DNA from: Erythrophleum ivorense
Lineage: Eukaryota > Streptophyta > Magnoliopsida > Fabales > Fabaceae
Direction of reading: 5' to 3'
DNA: 64,000 nt
Assembly: GCA_026724425.1 (NCBI GenBank)
Contig: JAIUCV010000083.1
Location: forward strand, 4,588,001-4,652,000
Shown: piece by piece, positions 8,399 through 23,100 of the stretch
Layout: every line of letters starts with the position of its first letter
Numbering within the stretch: the stretch's first letter is position 1
Notes under the pieces: model-generated
Seen by the model: the letters and a program-made list of their open reading frames with translations, nothing else
What the model was told of the DNA's origin: nothing
Database searches by the model: none
Position numbers and translations under genes: made by a program

Positions 8399-11300
8399 CA
8401 CATGTTGCTCCTCATAGTCCCGTGGAGAACCTAATGCATGTTTCGCTAAGTATGGGTCCGCCTTGATCATTACATACACTACAAGTATGTTCCTACATTG
8501 TGTGGAGGCATAGAGCTACGATTGGGACTCCTTACTACTTATGTTTCTCTCAGGATGGTAGCTTTGATGTTCCTCTCAAGGAATGAGAATCATGTCACAC
8601 ATGTTGCTCCTCATAGTCCCGTGTAGAACCTAATGCATGTTTGGCTAACTATGGGTCCGTCTTGATCATTACATACACTACAAGTATGTTTCTACATTGT
8701 GTGGAGGCATAGAGCTACGATTGGGACTCCTTACTAGTAATGTCTCTCTCAGGATGGTAGCTTTGAAGTTCCTCTCAAGGAATGAGAATCATGTCACACA
8801 TGTTGCTCCTCAGAGTCCCGTGGAGAACCTAATGCATGTTTGGCTAACTATGGGTCCGTCTTGATCATTACATACACTACAAGTATGTTCCTACATTGTG
8901 TGGAGGCATAGAGCTACGATTGGGACTCCTTACTACTTATGTTTCTCTCAGGATGGTAGCTTTGAAGTTCCTCTCAAGGAATGATAATCATGTCACACAT
9001 GTTGCTCCTCATAGTCCCGTGGAGAACCTAATGCATGTTTGGCTAACTATGGGTCCGTCTTGATCATTACATACACTACAAGTATGTTCCTACATTGTGT
9101 GGAGGCATAGAGCTACGATTGGGACTCCATACTACTTATGTTTCTCTCAGAATGGTAGCTTTGAAGTTCCTCTCAAGGAATGAGAATCATGTCACACATG
9201 TTGCTCCTCATAGTCCCGTGTAGAACCTAATGCATGTTTGGCTAACTATGGGTCCGTCTTGATCATTACATACACTACAAGTATGTTTCTACATTGTGTG
9301 GAGGCATAGAGCTACGATTGGGACTCCTTACTACTTATGTTTCTCTCAGGATGGTAGCTTTGATGTTCCTCTCAAGGAATGAGAATCATGTCACACATGT
9401 TGCTCCTCAGAGTCCCGTGGAGAACCTAATGCATGTTTGGCTAACTATGGGTCCGTCTTGATCATTACATACACTACAAGTATGTTTCTACAATGTGTGG
9501 AGGCATAGAGCTACGATTGGGACTCCTTACTACTTATGTTTCTCTCAGGATGGTAGCTTTGATGTTCCTCTCAAGGAATGAGAATCATGTCACACATGTT
9601 GCTCCTCATAGTCCCGTTGAGAACCTAATGCATGTTTGGCTAAGTATGGGTCCGTCTTGATCATTACATACACTACAAGTATGTTTCTACATTGTGTGGA
9701 GGCATAGAGCTACGATTGGGACTCCTTACTACTTATGTTTCTCTCAGGATGGTAGCTTTGATGTTCCTCTCAAGGAATGAGAATCATGTCACACATGTTG
9801 CTCCTCATAGTCCCGTGTAGAACCTAATGCATGTTTGGCTAAGTATGGGTCCGTCTTGATCATTACATACACTACAAGTATGTTTCTACATTGTGTGGAG
9901 GCATAGAGCTACGATTGGGACTCCTTACTACTTATGTTTCTCTCAGGATGGTAGCTTTGATGTTCCTCTCAAGGAATGAGAATCATGTCACACATGTTGC
10001 TCCTCATAGTCCCGTGGAGAACCTAATGCATGTTTCGCTAAGTATGGGTCCGCCTTGATCATTACATACACTACAAGTATGTTCCTACATTGTGTGGAGG
10101 CATAGAGCTACGATTGGGACTCCTTACTACTTATGTTTCTCTCAGGATGGTAGCTTTGATGTTCCTCTCAAGGAATGAGAATCATGTCACACATGTTGCT
10201 CCTCATAGTCCCGTGTAGAACCTAATGCATGTTTGGCTAACTATGGGTCCGTCTTGATCATTACATACACTACAAGTATGTTTCTACATTGTGTGGAGGC
10301 ATAGAGCTACGATTGGGACTCCTTACTAGTAATGTCTCTCTCAGGATGGTAGCTTTGAAGTTCCTCTCAAGGAATGAGAATCATGTCACACATGTTGCTC
10401 CTCAGAGTCCCGTGGAGAACCTAATGCATGTTTGGCTAACTATGGGTCCGTCTTGATCATTACATACACTACAAGTATGTTCCTACATTGTGTGGAGGCA
10501 TAGAGCTACGATTGGGACTCCTTACTACTTATGTTTCTCTCAGGATGGTAGCTTTGAAGTTCCTCTCAAGGAATGAGAATCATGTCACACATGTTGCTCC
10601 TCATAGTCCCGTGGAGAACCTAATGCATGTTTGGCTAACTATGGGTCCGTCTTGATCATTACATACACTACAAGTATGTTCCTACATTGTGTGGAGGCAT
10701 AGAGCTACGATTGGGACTCCATACTACTTATGTTTCTCTCAGAATGGTAGCTTTGAAGTTCCTCTCAAGGAATGAGAATCATGTCACACATGTTGCTCCT
10801 CATAGTCCCGTGTAGAACCTAATGCATGTTTGGCTAACTATGGGTCCGTCTTGATCATTACATACACTACAAGTATGTTTCTACATTGTGTGGAGGCATA
10901 GAGCTACGATTGGGACTCCTTACTACTTATGTTTCTCTCAGGATGGTAGCTTTGATGTTCCTCTCAAGGAATGAGAATCATGTCACACATGTTGCTCCTC
11001 AGAGTCCCGTGGAGAACCTAATGCATGTTTGGCTAACTATGGGTCCGTCTTGATCATTACATACACTACAAGTATGTTTCTACAATGTGTGGAGGCATAG
11101 AGCTACGATTGGGACTCCTTACTACTTATGTTTCTCTCAGGATGGTAGCTTTGATGTTCCTCTCAAGGAATGAGAATCATGTCACACATGTTGCTCCTCA
11201 TAGTCCCGGGTAGAACCTAATGCATGTTTGGCTAACTATGGGTCCGTCTTGATCATTACATACACTACAAGTATGTTTCTACATTGTGTGGAGGCATAGA

Positions 11301-14163
11301 GCTACGATTGGGACTCCTTACTACTTATGTTTCTCTCAGGATGGTAGCTTTGATGTTCCTCTCAAGGAATGAGAATCATGTCACACATGTTGCTCCTCAG
11401 AGTCCCGTGGAGAACCTAATGCATGTTTGGCTAACTATGGGTCCGTCTTGATCATTACATACACTACAAGTATGTTTCTACAATGTGTGGAGGCATAGAG
11501 CTACGATTGGGACTCCTTACTAGTAATGTTTCTCTCAGGATGGTAGCTTTGATGTGCCTCTCAAAGAATGAGAATCATGTCACACATGTTGCTCCTCATA
11601 GTCCCGTGGAGAACCTAATGCATGTTTGGCTAAGTATGGGTCCGTCTTGATCATTACATACACTACAAGTATGTTTCTACAATGTGTGGAGGCATAGAGC
11701 TACGATTGGGACTCCTTACTACTTATGTTTCTCTCAGGATGGTAGCTTTGATGTTCCTCTCAAGGAATGAGAATCATGTCACACATGTTGCTCCTCATAG
11801 TCCCGTGGAGAACCTAATGCATGTTTCGCTAAGTATGGGTCCGCCTTGATCATTACATACACTACAAGTATGTTCCTACATTGTGTGGAGGCATAGAGCT
11901 ACGATTGGGACTTCTTACTACTTATGTTTCTCTCAGGATGGTAGCTTTGATGTTCCTCTCAAGGAATGAGAATCATGTCACACATGTTGCTCCTCATAGT
12001 CCCGTGTAGAACCTAATGCATGTTTGGCTAACTATGGGTCCGTCTTGATCATTACATACACTACAAGTATGTTTCTACATTGTGTGGAGGCATAGAGCTA
12101 CGATTGGGACTCCTTACTAGTAACTTCTCTCTCAGGATGGTAGCTTTGAAGTTCCTCTCAAGGAATGAGAATCATGTCACACATGTTGCTCCTCAGAGTC
12201 CCGTGGAGAACCTAATGCATGTTTGGCTAACTATGGGTCCGTCTTGATCATTACATACACTACAAGTATGTTCCTACATTGTGTGGAGGCATAGAGCTAC
12301 GATTGGGACTCCTTACTACTTATATTTCTCTCAGGATGGTAGCTTTGATGTTCCTCTCAAGGAATGAGAATCATGTCACACATGTTGCTCCTCATAGTCC
12401 CGTGTAGAACCTAATGCATGTTTGGCTAACTATGGGTCCGTCTTGATCATTACATACACTACAAGTATGTTTCTACATTGTGTGGAGGCATAGAACTACG
12501 ATTGGGACTCCTTACTAGTAATGTCTCTCTCAGGATGGTAGCTTTGAAGTTCCTCTCAAGGAATGAGAATCATGTCACACATGTTGCTCCTCATAGTCCC
12601 GTGGAGAACCTAATGCATGTTTGGTTAACTATGGGTCCGTCTTGATCATTACATACACTACAAGTATGTTCCTACATTGTGTGGAGGCATAGAGCTACGA
12701 TTGGGACTCCATACTACTTATGTTTCTCTCAGAATGGTAGCTTTGAAGTTCCTCTCAAGGAATGAGAATCATGTCACACATGTTGCTCCTCATAGTCCCG
12801 TGTAGAACCTAATGCATGTTTGGCTAACTATGGGTCCGTCTTGATCATTACATACACTACAAGTATGTTTCTACATTGTGTGGAGGCATAGAGCTACGAT
12901 TGGGACTCCTTACTACTTATGTTTCTCTCAGGATGGTAGCTTTGATGTTCCTCTCAAGGAATGAGAATCATGTCATTCATGTTGCTCTCATAGTCCCGTG
13001 GAGAACCTAATGCATGTTTGGCTAAGTATGGGTCCGTCTTGATCATTACATACACTACAAGTATGTTTCTACATTGTGTGGAGGCATAGAGCTACGATTG
13101 GGACTCCTTACTACTTATGTTTCTCTCAGGATGGTAGCTTTGATGTTCCTCTCAAGGAATGAGAATCATGTCACACATGTTGCTCTCATAGTCCCGTGGA
13201 GAACCTAATGCATGTTTGGCTAAGTATGGGTCCGTCTTGATCATTACATACACTACAAGTATGTTCCTACATTGTGTGGAGGCATAGAGCTACGATTGGG
13301 ACTCCATACTACTTATGTTTCTCTCAGAATGGTAGCTTTGAAGTTCCTCTCAAGGAATGAGAATCATGTCACACATGTTGCTCCTCATAGTCCCGTGTAG
13401 AACCTAATGCATGTTTGGCTAACTATGGGTCCGTCTTGATCATTACATACACTACAAGTATGTTTCTACAATGTGTGGAGGCATAGAGCTACGATTGGGA
13501 CTCCTTACTACTTATGTTTCTCTCAGGATGGTAGCTTTGATGTTCCTCTCAAGGAATGAGAATCATGTCACACATGTTGCTCCTCATAGTCCCGGGTAGA
13601 ACCTAATGCATGTTTGGCTAACTATGGGTCCGTCTTGATCATTACATACACTACAAGTATGTTTCTACATTGTGTGGAGGCATAGAGCTACGATTGGGAC
13701 TCCTTACTACTTATGTTTCTCTCAGGATGGTAGCTTTGATGTTCCTCTCAAGGAATGAGAATCATGTCACACATGTTGCTCCTCAGAGTCCCGTGGAGAA
13801 CCTAATGCATGTTTGGCTAACTATGGGTCCGTCTTGATCATTACATACACTACAAGTATGTTTCTACAATGTGTGGAGGCATAGAGCTACGATTGGGACT
13901 CCTTACTAGTAATGTTTCTCTCAGGATGGTAGCTTTGATGTGCCTCTCAAAGAATGAGAATCATGTCACACATGTTGCTCCTCATAGTCCCGTGGAGAAC
14001 CTAATGCATGTTTGGCTAAGTATGGGTCCGTCTTGATCATTACATACACTACAAGTATGTTTCTACAATGTGTGGAGGCATAGAGCTACGATTGGGACTC
14101 CTTACTACTTATGTTTCTCTCAGGATGGTAGCTTTGATGTTCCTCTCAAGGAATGAGAATCAT
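8395..14163. repeat. 29-monomer satellite block, copy 1 (5,769 bp)
   Basis: Diagnostic variants recur exactly 5,769 bp later: CCCGTTGAG at 9615 and 15384, TAACTTCTCT at 12121 and 17890, and TATATTT at 12321 and 18090. The block has 29 monomers, two of them 198 bp (29 x 199 - 2). It looks like a truncated front part of the ~13-kb super-unit that follows, and it begins right at the retroelement junction. Confidence 0.85.
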
Positions 14164-17100
14164 GTCACACATGTTGCTCCTCATAGTCCCGTGGAGAACC
14201 TAATGCATGTTTCGCTAAGTATGGGTCCGCCTTGATCATTACATACACTACAAGTATGTTCCTACATTGTGTGGAGGCATAGAGCTACGATTGGGACTTC
14301 TTATTACTTATGTTTCTCTCAGGATGGTAGCTTTGATGTTCCTCTCAAGGAATGAGAATCATGTCACACATGTTGCTCCTCATAGTCCCGTGTAGAACCT
14401 AATGCATGTTTGGCTAACTATGGGTCCGTCTTGATCATTACATACACTACAAGTATGTTTCTACATTGTGTGGAGGCATAGAGCTACGATTGGGACTCCT
14501 TACTAGTAATGTCTCTCTCAGGATGGTAGCTTTGAAGTTCCTCTCAAGGAATGAGAATCATGTCACACATGTTGCTCCTCAGAGTCCCGTGGAGAACCTA
14601 ATGCATGTTTGGCTAACTATGGGTCCGTCTTGATCATTACATACACTACAAGTATGTTCCTACATTGTGTGGAGGCATAGAGCTACGATTGGGACTCCTT
14701 ACTACTTATGTTTCTCTCAGGATGGTAGCTTTGAAGTTCCTCTCAAGGAATGATAATCATGTCACACATGTTGCTCCTCATAGTCCCGTGGAGAACCTAA
14801 TGCATGTTTGGCTAACTATGGGTCCGTCTTGATCATTACATACACTACAAGTATGTTCCTACATTGTGTGGAGGCATAGAGCTACGATTGGGACTCCATA
14901 CTACTTATGTTTCTCTCAGAATGGTAGCTTTGAAGTTCCTCTCAAGGAATGAGAATCATGTCACACATGTTGCTCCTCATAGTCCCGTGTAGAACCTAAT
15001 GCATGTTTGGCTAACTATGGGTCCGTCTTGATCATTACATACACTACAAGTATGTTTCTACATTGTGTGGAGGCATAGAGCTACGATTGGGACTCCTTAC
15101 TACTTATGTTTCTCTCAGGATGGTAGCTTTGATGTTCCTCTCAAGGAATGAGAATCATGTCACACATGTTGCTCCTCAGAGTCCCGTGGAGAACCTAATG
15201 CATGTTTGGCTAACTATGGGTCCGTCTTGATCATTACATACACTACAAGTATGTTTCTACAATGTGTGGAGGCATAGAGCTACGATTGGGACTCCTTACT
15301 ACTTATGTTTCTCTCAGGATGGTAGCTTTGATGTTCCTCTCAAGGAATGAGAATCATGTCACACATGTTGCTCCTCATAGTCCCGTTGAGAACCTAATGC
15401 ATGTTTGGCTAAGTATGGGTCCGTCTTGATCATTACATACACTACAAGTATGTTTCTACATTGTGTGGAGGCATAGAGCTACGATTGGGACTCCTTACTA
15501 CTTATGTTTCTCTCAGGATGGTAGCTTTGATGTTCCTCTCAAGGAATGAGAATCATGTCACACATGTTGCTCCTCATAGTCCCGTGTAGAACCTAATGCA
15601 TGTTTGGCTAAGTATGGGTCCGTCTTGATCATTACATACACTACAAGTATGTTTCTACATTGTGTGGAGGCATAGAGCTACGATTGGGACTCCTTACTAC
15701 TTATGTTTCTCTCAGGATGGTAGCTTTGATGTTCCTCTCAAGGAATGAGAATCATGTCACACATGTTGCTCCTCATAGTCCCGTGGAGAACCTAATGCAT
15801 GTTTCGCTAAGTATGGGTCCGCCTTGATCATTACATACACTACAAGTATGTTCCTACATTGTGTGGAGGCATAGAGCTACGATTGGGACTCCTTACTACT
15901 TATGTTTCTCTCAGGATGGTAGCTTTGATGTTCCTCTCAAGGAATGAGAATCATGTCACACATGTTGCTCCTCATAGTCCCGTGTAGAACCTAATGCATG
16001 TTTGGCTAACTATGGGTCCGTCTTGATCATTACATACACTACAAGTATGTTTCTACATTGTGTGGAGGCATAGAGCTACGATTGGGACTCCTTACTAGTA
16101 ATGTCTCTCTCAGGATGGTAGCTTTGAAGTTCCTCTCAAGGAATGAGAATCATGTCACACATGTTGCTCCTCAGAGTCCCGTGGAGAACCTAATGCATGT
16201 TTGGCTAACTATGGGTCCGTCTTGATCATTACATACACTACAAGTATGTTCCTACATTGTGTGGAGGCATAGAGCTACGATTGGGACTCCTTACTACTTA
16301 TGTTTCTCTCAGGATGGTAGCTTTGAAGTTCCTCTCAAGGAATGAGAATCATGTCACACATGTTGCTCCTCATAGTCCCGTGGAGAACCTAATGCATGTT
16401 TGGCTAACTATGGGTCCGTCTTGATCATTACATACACTACAAGTATGTTCCTACATTGTGTGGAGGCATAGAGCTACGATTGGGACTCCATACTACTTAT
16501 GTTTCTCTCAGAATGGTAGCTTTGAAGTTCCTCTCAAGGAATGAGAATCATGTCACACATGTTGCTCCTCATAGTCCCGTGTAGAACCTAATGCATGTTT
16601 GGCTAACTATGGGTCCGTCTTGATCATTACATACACTACAAGTATGTTTCTACATTGTGTGGAGGCATAGAGCTACGATTGGGACTCCTTACTACTTATG
16701 TTTCTCTCAGGATGGTAGCTTTGATGTTCCTCTCAAGGAATGAGAATCATGTCACACATGTTGCTCCTCAGAGTCCCGTGGAGAACCTAATGCATGTTTG
16801 GCTAACTATGGGTCCGTCTTGATCATTACATACACTACAAGTATGTTTCTACAATGTGTGGAGGCATAGAGCTACGATTGGGACTCCTTACTACTTATGT
16901 TTCTCTCAGGATGGTAGCTTTGATGTTCCTCTCAAGGAATGAGAATCATGTCACACATGTTGCTCCTCATAGTCCCGGGTAGAACCTAATGCATGTTTGG
17001 CTAACTATGGGTCCGTCTTGATCATTACATACACTACAAGTATGTTTCTACATTGTGTGGAGGCATAGAGCTACGATTGGGACTCCTTACTACTTATGTT

Positions 17101-20100
17101 TCTCTCAGGATGGTAGCTTTGATGTTCCTCTCAAGGAATGAGAATCATGTCACACATGTTGCTCCTCAGAGTCCCGTGGAGAACCTAATGCATGTTTGGC
17201 TAACTATGGGTCCGTCTTGATCATTACATACACTACAAGTATGTTTCTACAATGTGTGGAGGCATAGAGCTACGATTGGGACTCCTTACTAGTAATGTTT
17301 CTCTCAGGATGGTAGCTTTGATGTGCCTCTCAAAGAATGAGAATCATGTCACACATGTTGCTCCTCATAGTCCCGTGGAGAACCTAATGCATGTTTGGCT
17401 AAGTATGGGTCCGTCTTGATCATTACATACACTACAAGTATGTTTCTACAATGTGTGGAGGCATAGAGCTACGATTGGGACTCCTTACTACTTATGTTTC
17501 TCTCAGGATGGTAGCTTTGATGTTCCTCTCAAGGAATGAGAATCATGTCACACATGTTGCTCCTCATAGTCCCGTGGAGAACCTAATGCATGTTTCGCTA
17601 AGTATGGGTCCGCCTTGATCATTACATACACTACAAGTATGTTCCTACATTGTGTGGAGGCATAGAGCTACGATTGGGACTTCTTACTACTTATGTTTCT
17701 CTCAGGATGGTAGCTTTGATGTTCCTCTCAAGGAATGAGAATCATGTCACACATGTTGCTCCTCATAGTCCCGTGTAGAACCTAATGCATGTTTGGCTAA
17801 CTATGGGTCCGTCTTGATCATTACATACACTACAAGTATGTTTCTACATTGTGTGGAGGCATAGAGCTACGATTGGGACTCCTTACTAGTAACTTCTCTC
17901 TCAGGATGGTAGCTTTGAAGTTCCTCTCAAGGAATGAGAATCATGTCACACATGTTGCTCCTCAGAGTCCCGTGGAGAACCTAATGCATGTTTGGCTAAC
18001 TATGGGTCCGTCTTGATCATTACATACACTACAAGTATGTTCCTACATTGTGTGGAGGCATAGAGCTACGATTGGGACTCCTTACTACTTATATTTCTCT
18101 CAGGATGGTAGCTTTGATGTTCCTCTCAAGGAATGAGAATCATGTCACACATGTTGCTCCTCATAGTCCCGTGTAGAACCTAATGCATGTTTGGCTAACT
18201 ATGGGTCCGTCTTGATCATTACATACACTACAAGTATGTTTCTACATTGTGTGGAGGCATAGAACTACGATTGGGACTCCTTACTAGTAATGTCTCTCTC
18301 AGGATGGTAGCTTTGAAGTTCCTCTCAAGGAATGAGAATCATGTCACACATGTTGCTCCTCATAGTCCCGTGGAGAACCTAATGCATGTTTGGTTAACTA
18401 TGGGTCCGTCTTGATCATTACATACACTACAAGTATGTTCCTACATTGTGTGGAGGCATAGAGCTACGATTGGGACTCCATACTACTTATGTTTCTCTCA
18501 GAATGGTAGCTTTGAAGTTCCTCTCAAGGAATGAGAATCATGTCACACATGTTGCTCCTCATAGTCCCGTGTAGAACCTAATGCATGTTTGGCTAACTAT
18601 GGGTCCGTCTTGATCATTACATACACTACAAGTATGTTTCTACATTGTGTGGAGGCATAGAGCTACGATTGGGACTCCTTACTACTTATGTTTCTCTCAG
18701 GATGGTAGCTTTGATGTTCCTCTCAAGGAATGAGAATCATGTCATTCATGTTGCTCTCATAGTCCCGTGGAGAACCTAATGCATGTTTGGCTAAGTATGG
18801 GTCCGTCTTGATCATTACATACACTACAAGTATGTTTCTACATTGTGTGGAGGCATAGAGCTACGATTGGGACTCCTTACTACTTATGTTTCTCTCAGGA
18901 TGGTAGCTTTGATGTTCCTCTCAAGGAATGAGAATCATGTCACACATGTTGCTCTCATAGTCCCGTGGAGAACCTAATGCATGTTTGGCTAAGTATGGGT
19001 CCGTCTTGATCATTACATACACTACAAGTATGTTCCTACATTGTGTGGAGGCATAGAGCTACGATTGGGACTCCATACTACTTATGTTTCTCTCAGAATG
19101 GTAGCTTTGAAGTTCCTCTCAAGGAATGAGAATCATGTCACACATGTTGCTCCTCATAGTCCCGTGTAGAACCTAATGCATGTTTGGCTAACTATGGGTC
19201 CGTCTTGATCATTACATACACTACAAGTATGTTTCTACAATGTGTGGAGGCATAGAGCTACGATTGGGACTCCTTACTACTTATGTTTCTCTCAGGATGG
19301 TAGCTTTGATGTTCCTCTCAAGGAATGAGAATCATGTCACACATGTTGCTCCTCATAGTCCCGGGTAGAACCTAATGCATGTTTGGCTAACTATGGGTCC
19401 GTCTTGATCATTACATACACTACAAGTATGTTTCTACATTGTGTGGAGGCATAGAGCTACGATTGGGACTCCTTACTACTTATGTTTCTCTCAGGATGGT
19501 AGCTTTGATGTTCCTCTCAAGGAATGAGAATCATGTCACACATGTTGCTCCTCAGAGTCCCGTGGAGAACCTAATGCATGTTTGGCTAACTATGGGTCCG
19601 TCTTGATCATTACATACACTACAAGTATGTTTCTACAATGTGTGGAGGCATAGAGCTACGATTGGGACTCCTTACTAGTAATGTTTCTCTCAGGATGGTA
19701 GCTTTGATGTGCCTCTCAAAGAATGAGAATCATGTCACACATGTTGCTCCTCATAGTCCCGTGGAGAACCTAATGCATGTTTGGCTAAGTATGGGTCCGT
19801 CTTGATCATTACATACACTACAAGTATGTTTCTACAATGTGTGGAGGCATAGAGCTACGATTGGGACTCCTTACTACTTATGTTTCTCTCAGGATGGTAG
19901 CTTTGATGTTCCTCTCAAGGAATGAGAATCATGTCACACATGTTGCTCCTCATAGTCCCGTGGAGAACCTAATGCATGTTTCGCTAAGTATGGGTCCGCC
20001 TTGATCATTACATACACTACAAGTATGTTCCTACATTGTGTGGAGGCATAGAGCTACGATTGGGACTTCTTACTACTTATGTTTCTCTCAGGATGGTAGC

Positions 20101-23100
20101 TTTGATGTTCCTCTCAAGGAATGAGAATCATGTCACACATGTTGCTCCTCATAGTCCCGTGTAGAACCTAATGCATGTTTGGCTAACTATGGGTCCGTCT
20201 TGATCATTACATACACTACAAGTATGTTTCTACATTGTGTGGAGGCATAGAGCTACGATTGGGACTCCTTACTAGTAACTTCTCTCTCAGGATGGTAGCT
20301 TTGAAGTTCCTCTCAAGGAATGAGAATCATGTCACACATGTTGCTCCTCAGAGTCCCGTGGAGAACCTAATGCATGTTTGGCTAACTATGGGTCCGTCTT
20401 GATCATTACATACACTACAAGTATGTTCCTACATTGTGTGGAGGCATAGAGCTACGATTGGGACTCCTTACTACTTATATTTCTCTCAGGATGGTAGCTT
20501 TGATGTTCCTCTCAAGGAATGAGAATCATGTCACACATGTTGCTCCTCATAGTCCCGTGTAGAACCTAATGCATGTTTGGCTAACTATGGGTCCGTCTTG
20601 ATCATTACATACACTACAAGTATGTTTCTACATTGTGTGGAGGCATAGAACTACGATTGGGACTCCTTACTAGTAATGTCTCTCTCAGGATGGTAGCTTT
20701 GAAGTTCCTCTCAAGGAATGAGAATCATGTCACACATGTTGCTCCTCATAGTCCCGTGGAGAACCTAATGCATGTTTGGTTAACTATGGGTCCGTCTTGA
20801 TCATTACATACACTACAAGTATGTTCCTACATTGTGTGGAGGCATAGAGCTACGATTGGGACTCCATACTACTTATGTTTCTCTCAGAATGGTAGCTTTG
20901 AAGTTCCTCTCAAGGAATGAGAATCATGTCACACATGTTGCTCCTCATAGTCCCGTGTAGAACCTAATGCATGTTTGGCTAACTATGGGTCCGTCTTGAT
21001 CATTACATACACTACAAGTATGTTTCTACATTGTGTGGAGGCATAGAGCTACGATTGGGACTCCTTACTACTTATGTTTCTCTCAGGATGGTAGCTTTGA
21101 TGTTCCTCTCAAGGAATGAGAATCATGTCATTCATGTTGCTCTCATAGTCCCGTGGAGAACCTAATGCATGTTTGGCTAAGTATGGGTCCGTCTTGATCA
21201 TTACATACACTACAAGTATGTTTCTACATTGTGTGGAGGCATAGAGCTACGATTGGGACTCCTTACTACTTATGTTTCTCTCAGGATGGTAGCTTTGATG
21301 TTCCTCTCAAGGAATGAGAATCATGTCACACATGTTGCTCTCATAGTCCCGTGGAGAACCTAATGCATGTTTGGCTAAGTATGGGTCCGTCTTGATCATT
21401 ACATACACTACAAGTATGTTCCTACATTGTGTGGAGGCATAGAGCTACGATTGGGACTCCATACTACTTATGTTTCTCTCAGAATGGTAGCTTTGAAGTT
21501 CCTCTCAAGGAATGAGAATCATGTCACACATGTTGCTCCTCATAGTCCCGTGTAGAACCTAATGCATGTTTGGCTAACTATGGGTCCGTCTTGATCATTA
21601 CATACACTACAAGTATGTTTCTACATTGTGTGGAGGCATAGAGCTACGATTGGGACTCCTTACTACTTATGTTTCTCTCAGGATGGTAGCTTTGATGTTC
21701 CTCTCAAGGAATGAGAATCATGTCACACATGTTGCTCCTCAGAGTCCCGTGGAGAACCTAATGCATGTTTGGCTAACTATGGGTCCGTCTTGATCATTAC
21801 ATACACTACAAGTATGTTTCTACAATGTGTGGAGGCATAGAGCTACGATTGGGACTCCTTACTACTTATGTTTCTCTCAGGATGGTAGCTTTGATGTTCC
21901 TCTCAAGGAATGAGAATCATGTCACACTTGTTGCTCCTCATAGTCCCGTGTAGAACCTAATGCATGTTTGGCTAACTATGGGTCCGTCTTGATCATTACA
22001 TACACTACAAGTATGTTTCTACATTGTGTGGAGGCATAGAGCTACGATTGGGACTCCTTACTACTTATGTTTCTCTCAGGATGGTAGCTTTGATGTTCCT
22101 CTCAAGGAATGAGAATCATGTCACACATGTTGCTCCTCAGAGTCCCGTGGAGAACCTAATGCATGTTTGGCTAACTATGGGTCCGTCTTGATCATTACAT
22201 ACACTACAAGTATGTTTCTACAATGTGTGGAGGCATAGAGCTACGATTGGGACTCCTTACTAGTAATGTTTCTCTCAGGATGGTAGCTTTGATGTTCCTC
22301 TCAAAGAATGAGAATCATGTCACACATGTTGCTCCTCATAGTCCCGTGGAGAACCTAATGCATGTTTGGCTAAGTATGGGCCTGTCTTGATCATTACATA
22401 CACTACAAGTATGTTTCTACAATGTGTGGAGGCATAGAGCTACGATTGGGACTCCTTACTACTTATGTTTCTCTCAGGATGGTAGCTTTGATGTTCCTCT
22501 CAAGGAATGAGAATCATGTCACACATGTTGCTCCTCATAGTCCCGTGGAGAACCTAATGCATGTTTCGCTAAGTATGGGTCCGCCTTGATCATTACATAC
22601 ACTACAAGTATGTTCCTACATTGTGTGGAGGCATAGAGCTACGATTGGGACTCCTTACTACTTATGTTTCTCTCAGGATGGTAGCTTTGATGTTCCTCTC
22701 AAGGAATGAGAATCATGTCACACATGTTGCTCCTCATAGTCCCGTGTAGAACCTAATGCATGTTTGGCTAACTATGGGTCCGTCTTGATCATTACATACA
22801 CTACAAGTATGTTTCTACATTGTGTGGAGGCATAGAGCTACGATTGGGACTCCTTACTAGTAACTTCTCTCTCAGGATGGTAGCTTTGAAGTTCCTCTCA
22901 AGGAATGAGAATCATGTCACACATGTTGCTCCTCAGAGTCCCGTGGAGAACCTAATGCATGTTTGGCTAACTATGGGTCCGTCTTGATCATTACATACAC
23001 TACAAGTATGTTTCTACATTGTGTGGAGGCATAGAGCTACGATTGGGACTCCTTACTACTTATGTTTCTCTCAGGATGGTAGCTTTGATGTTCCTCTCAA

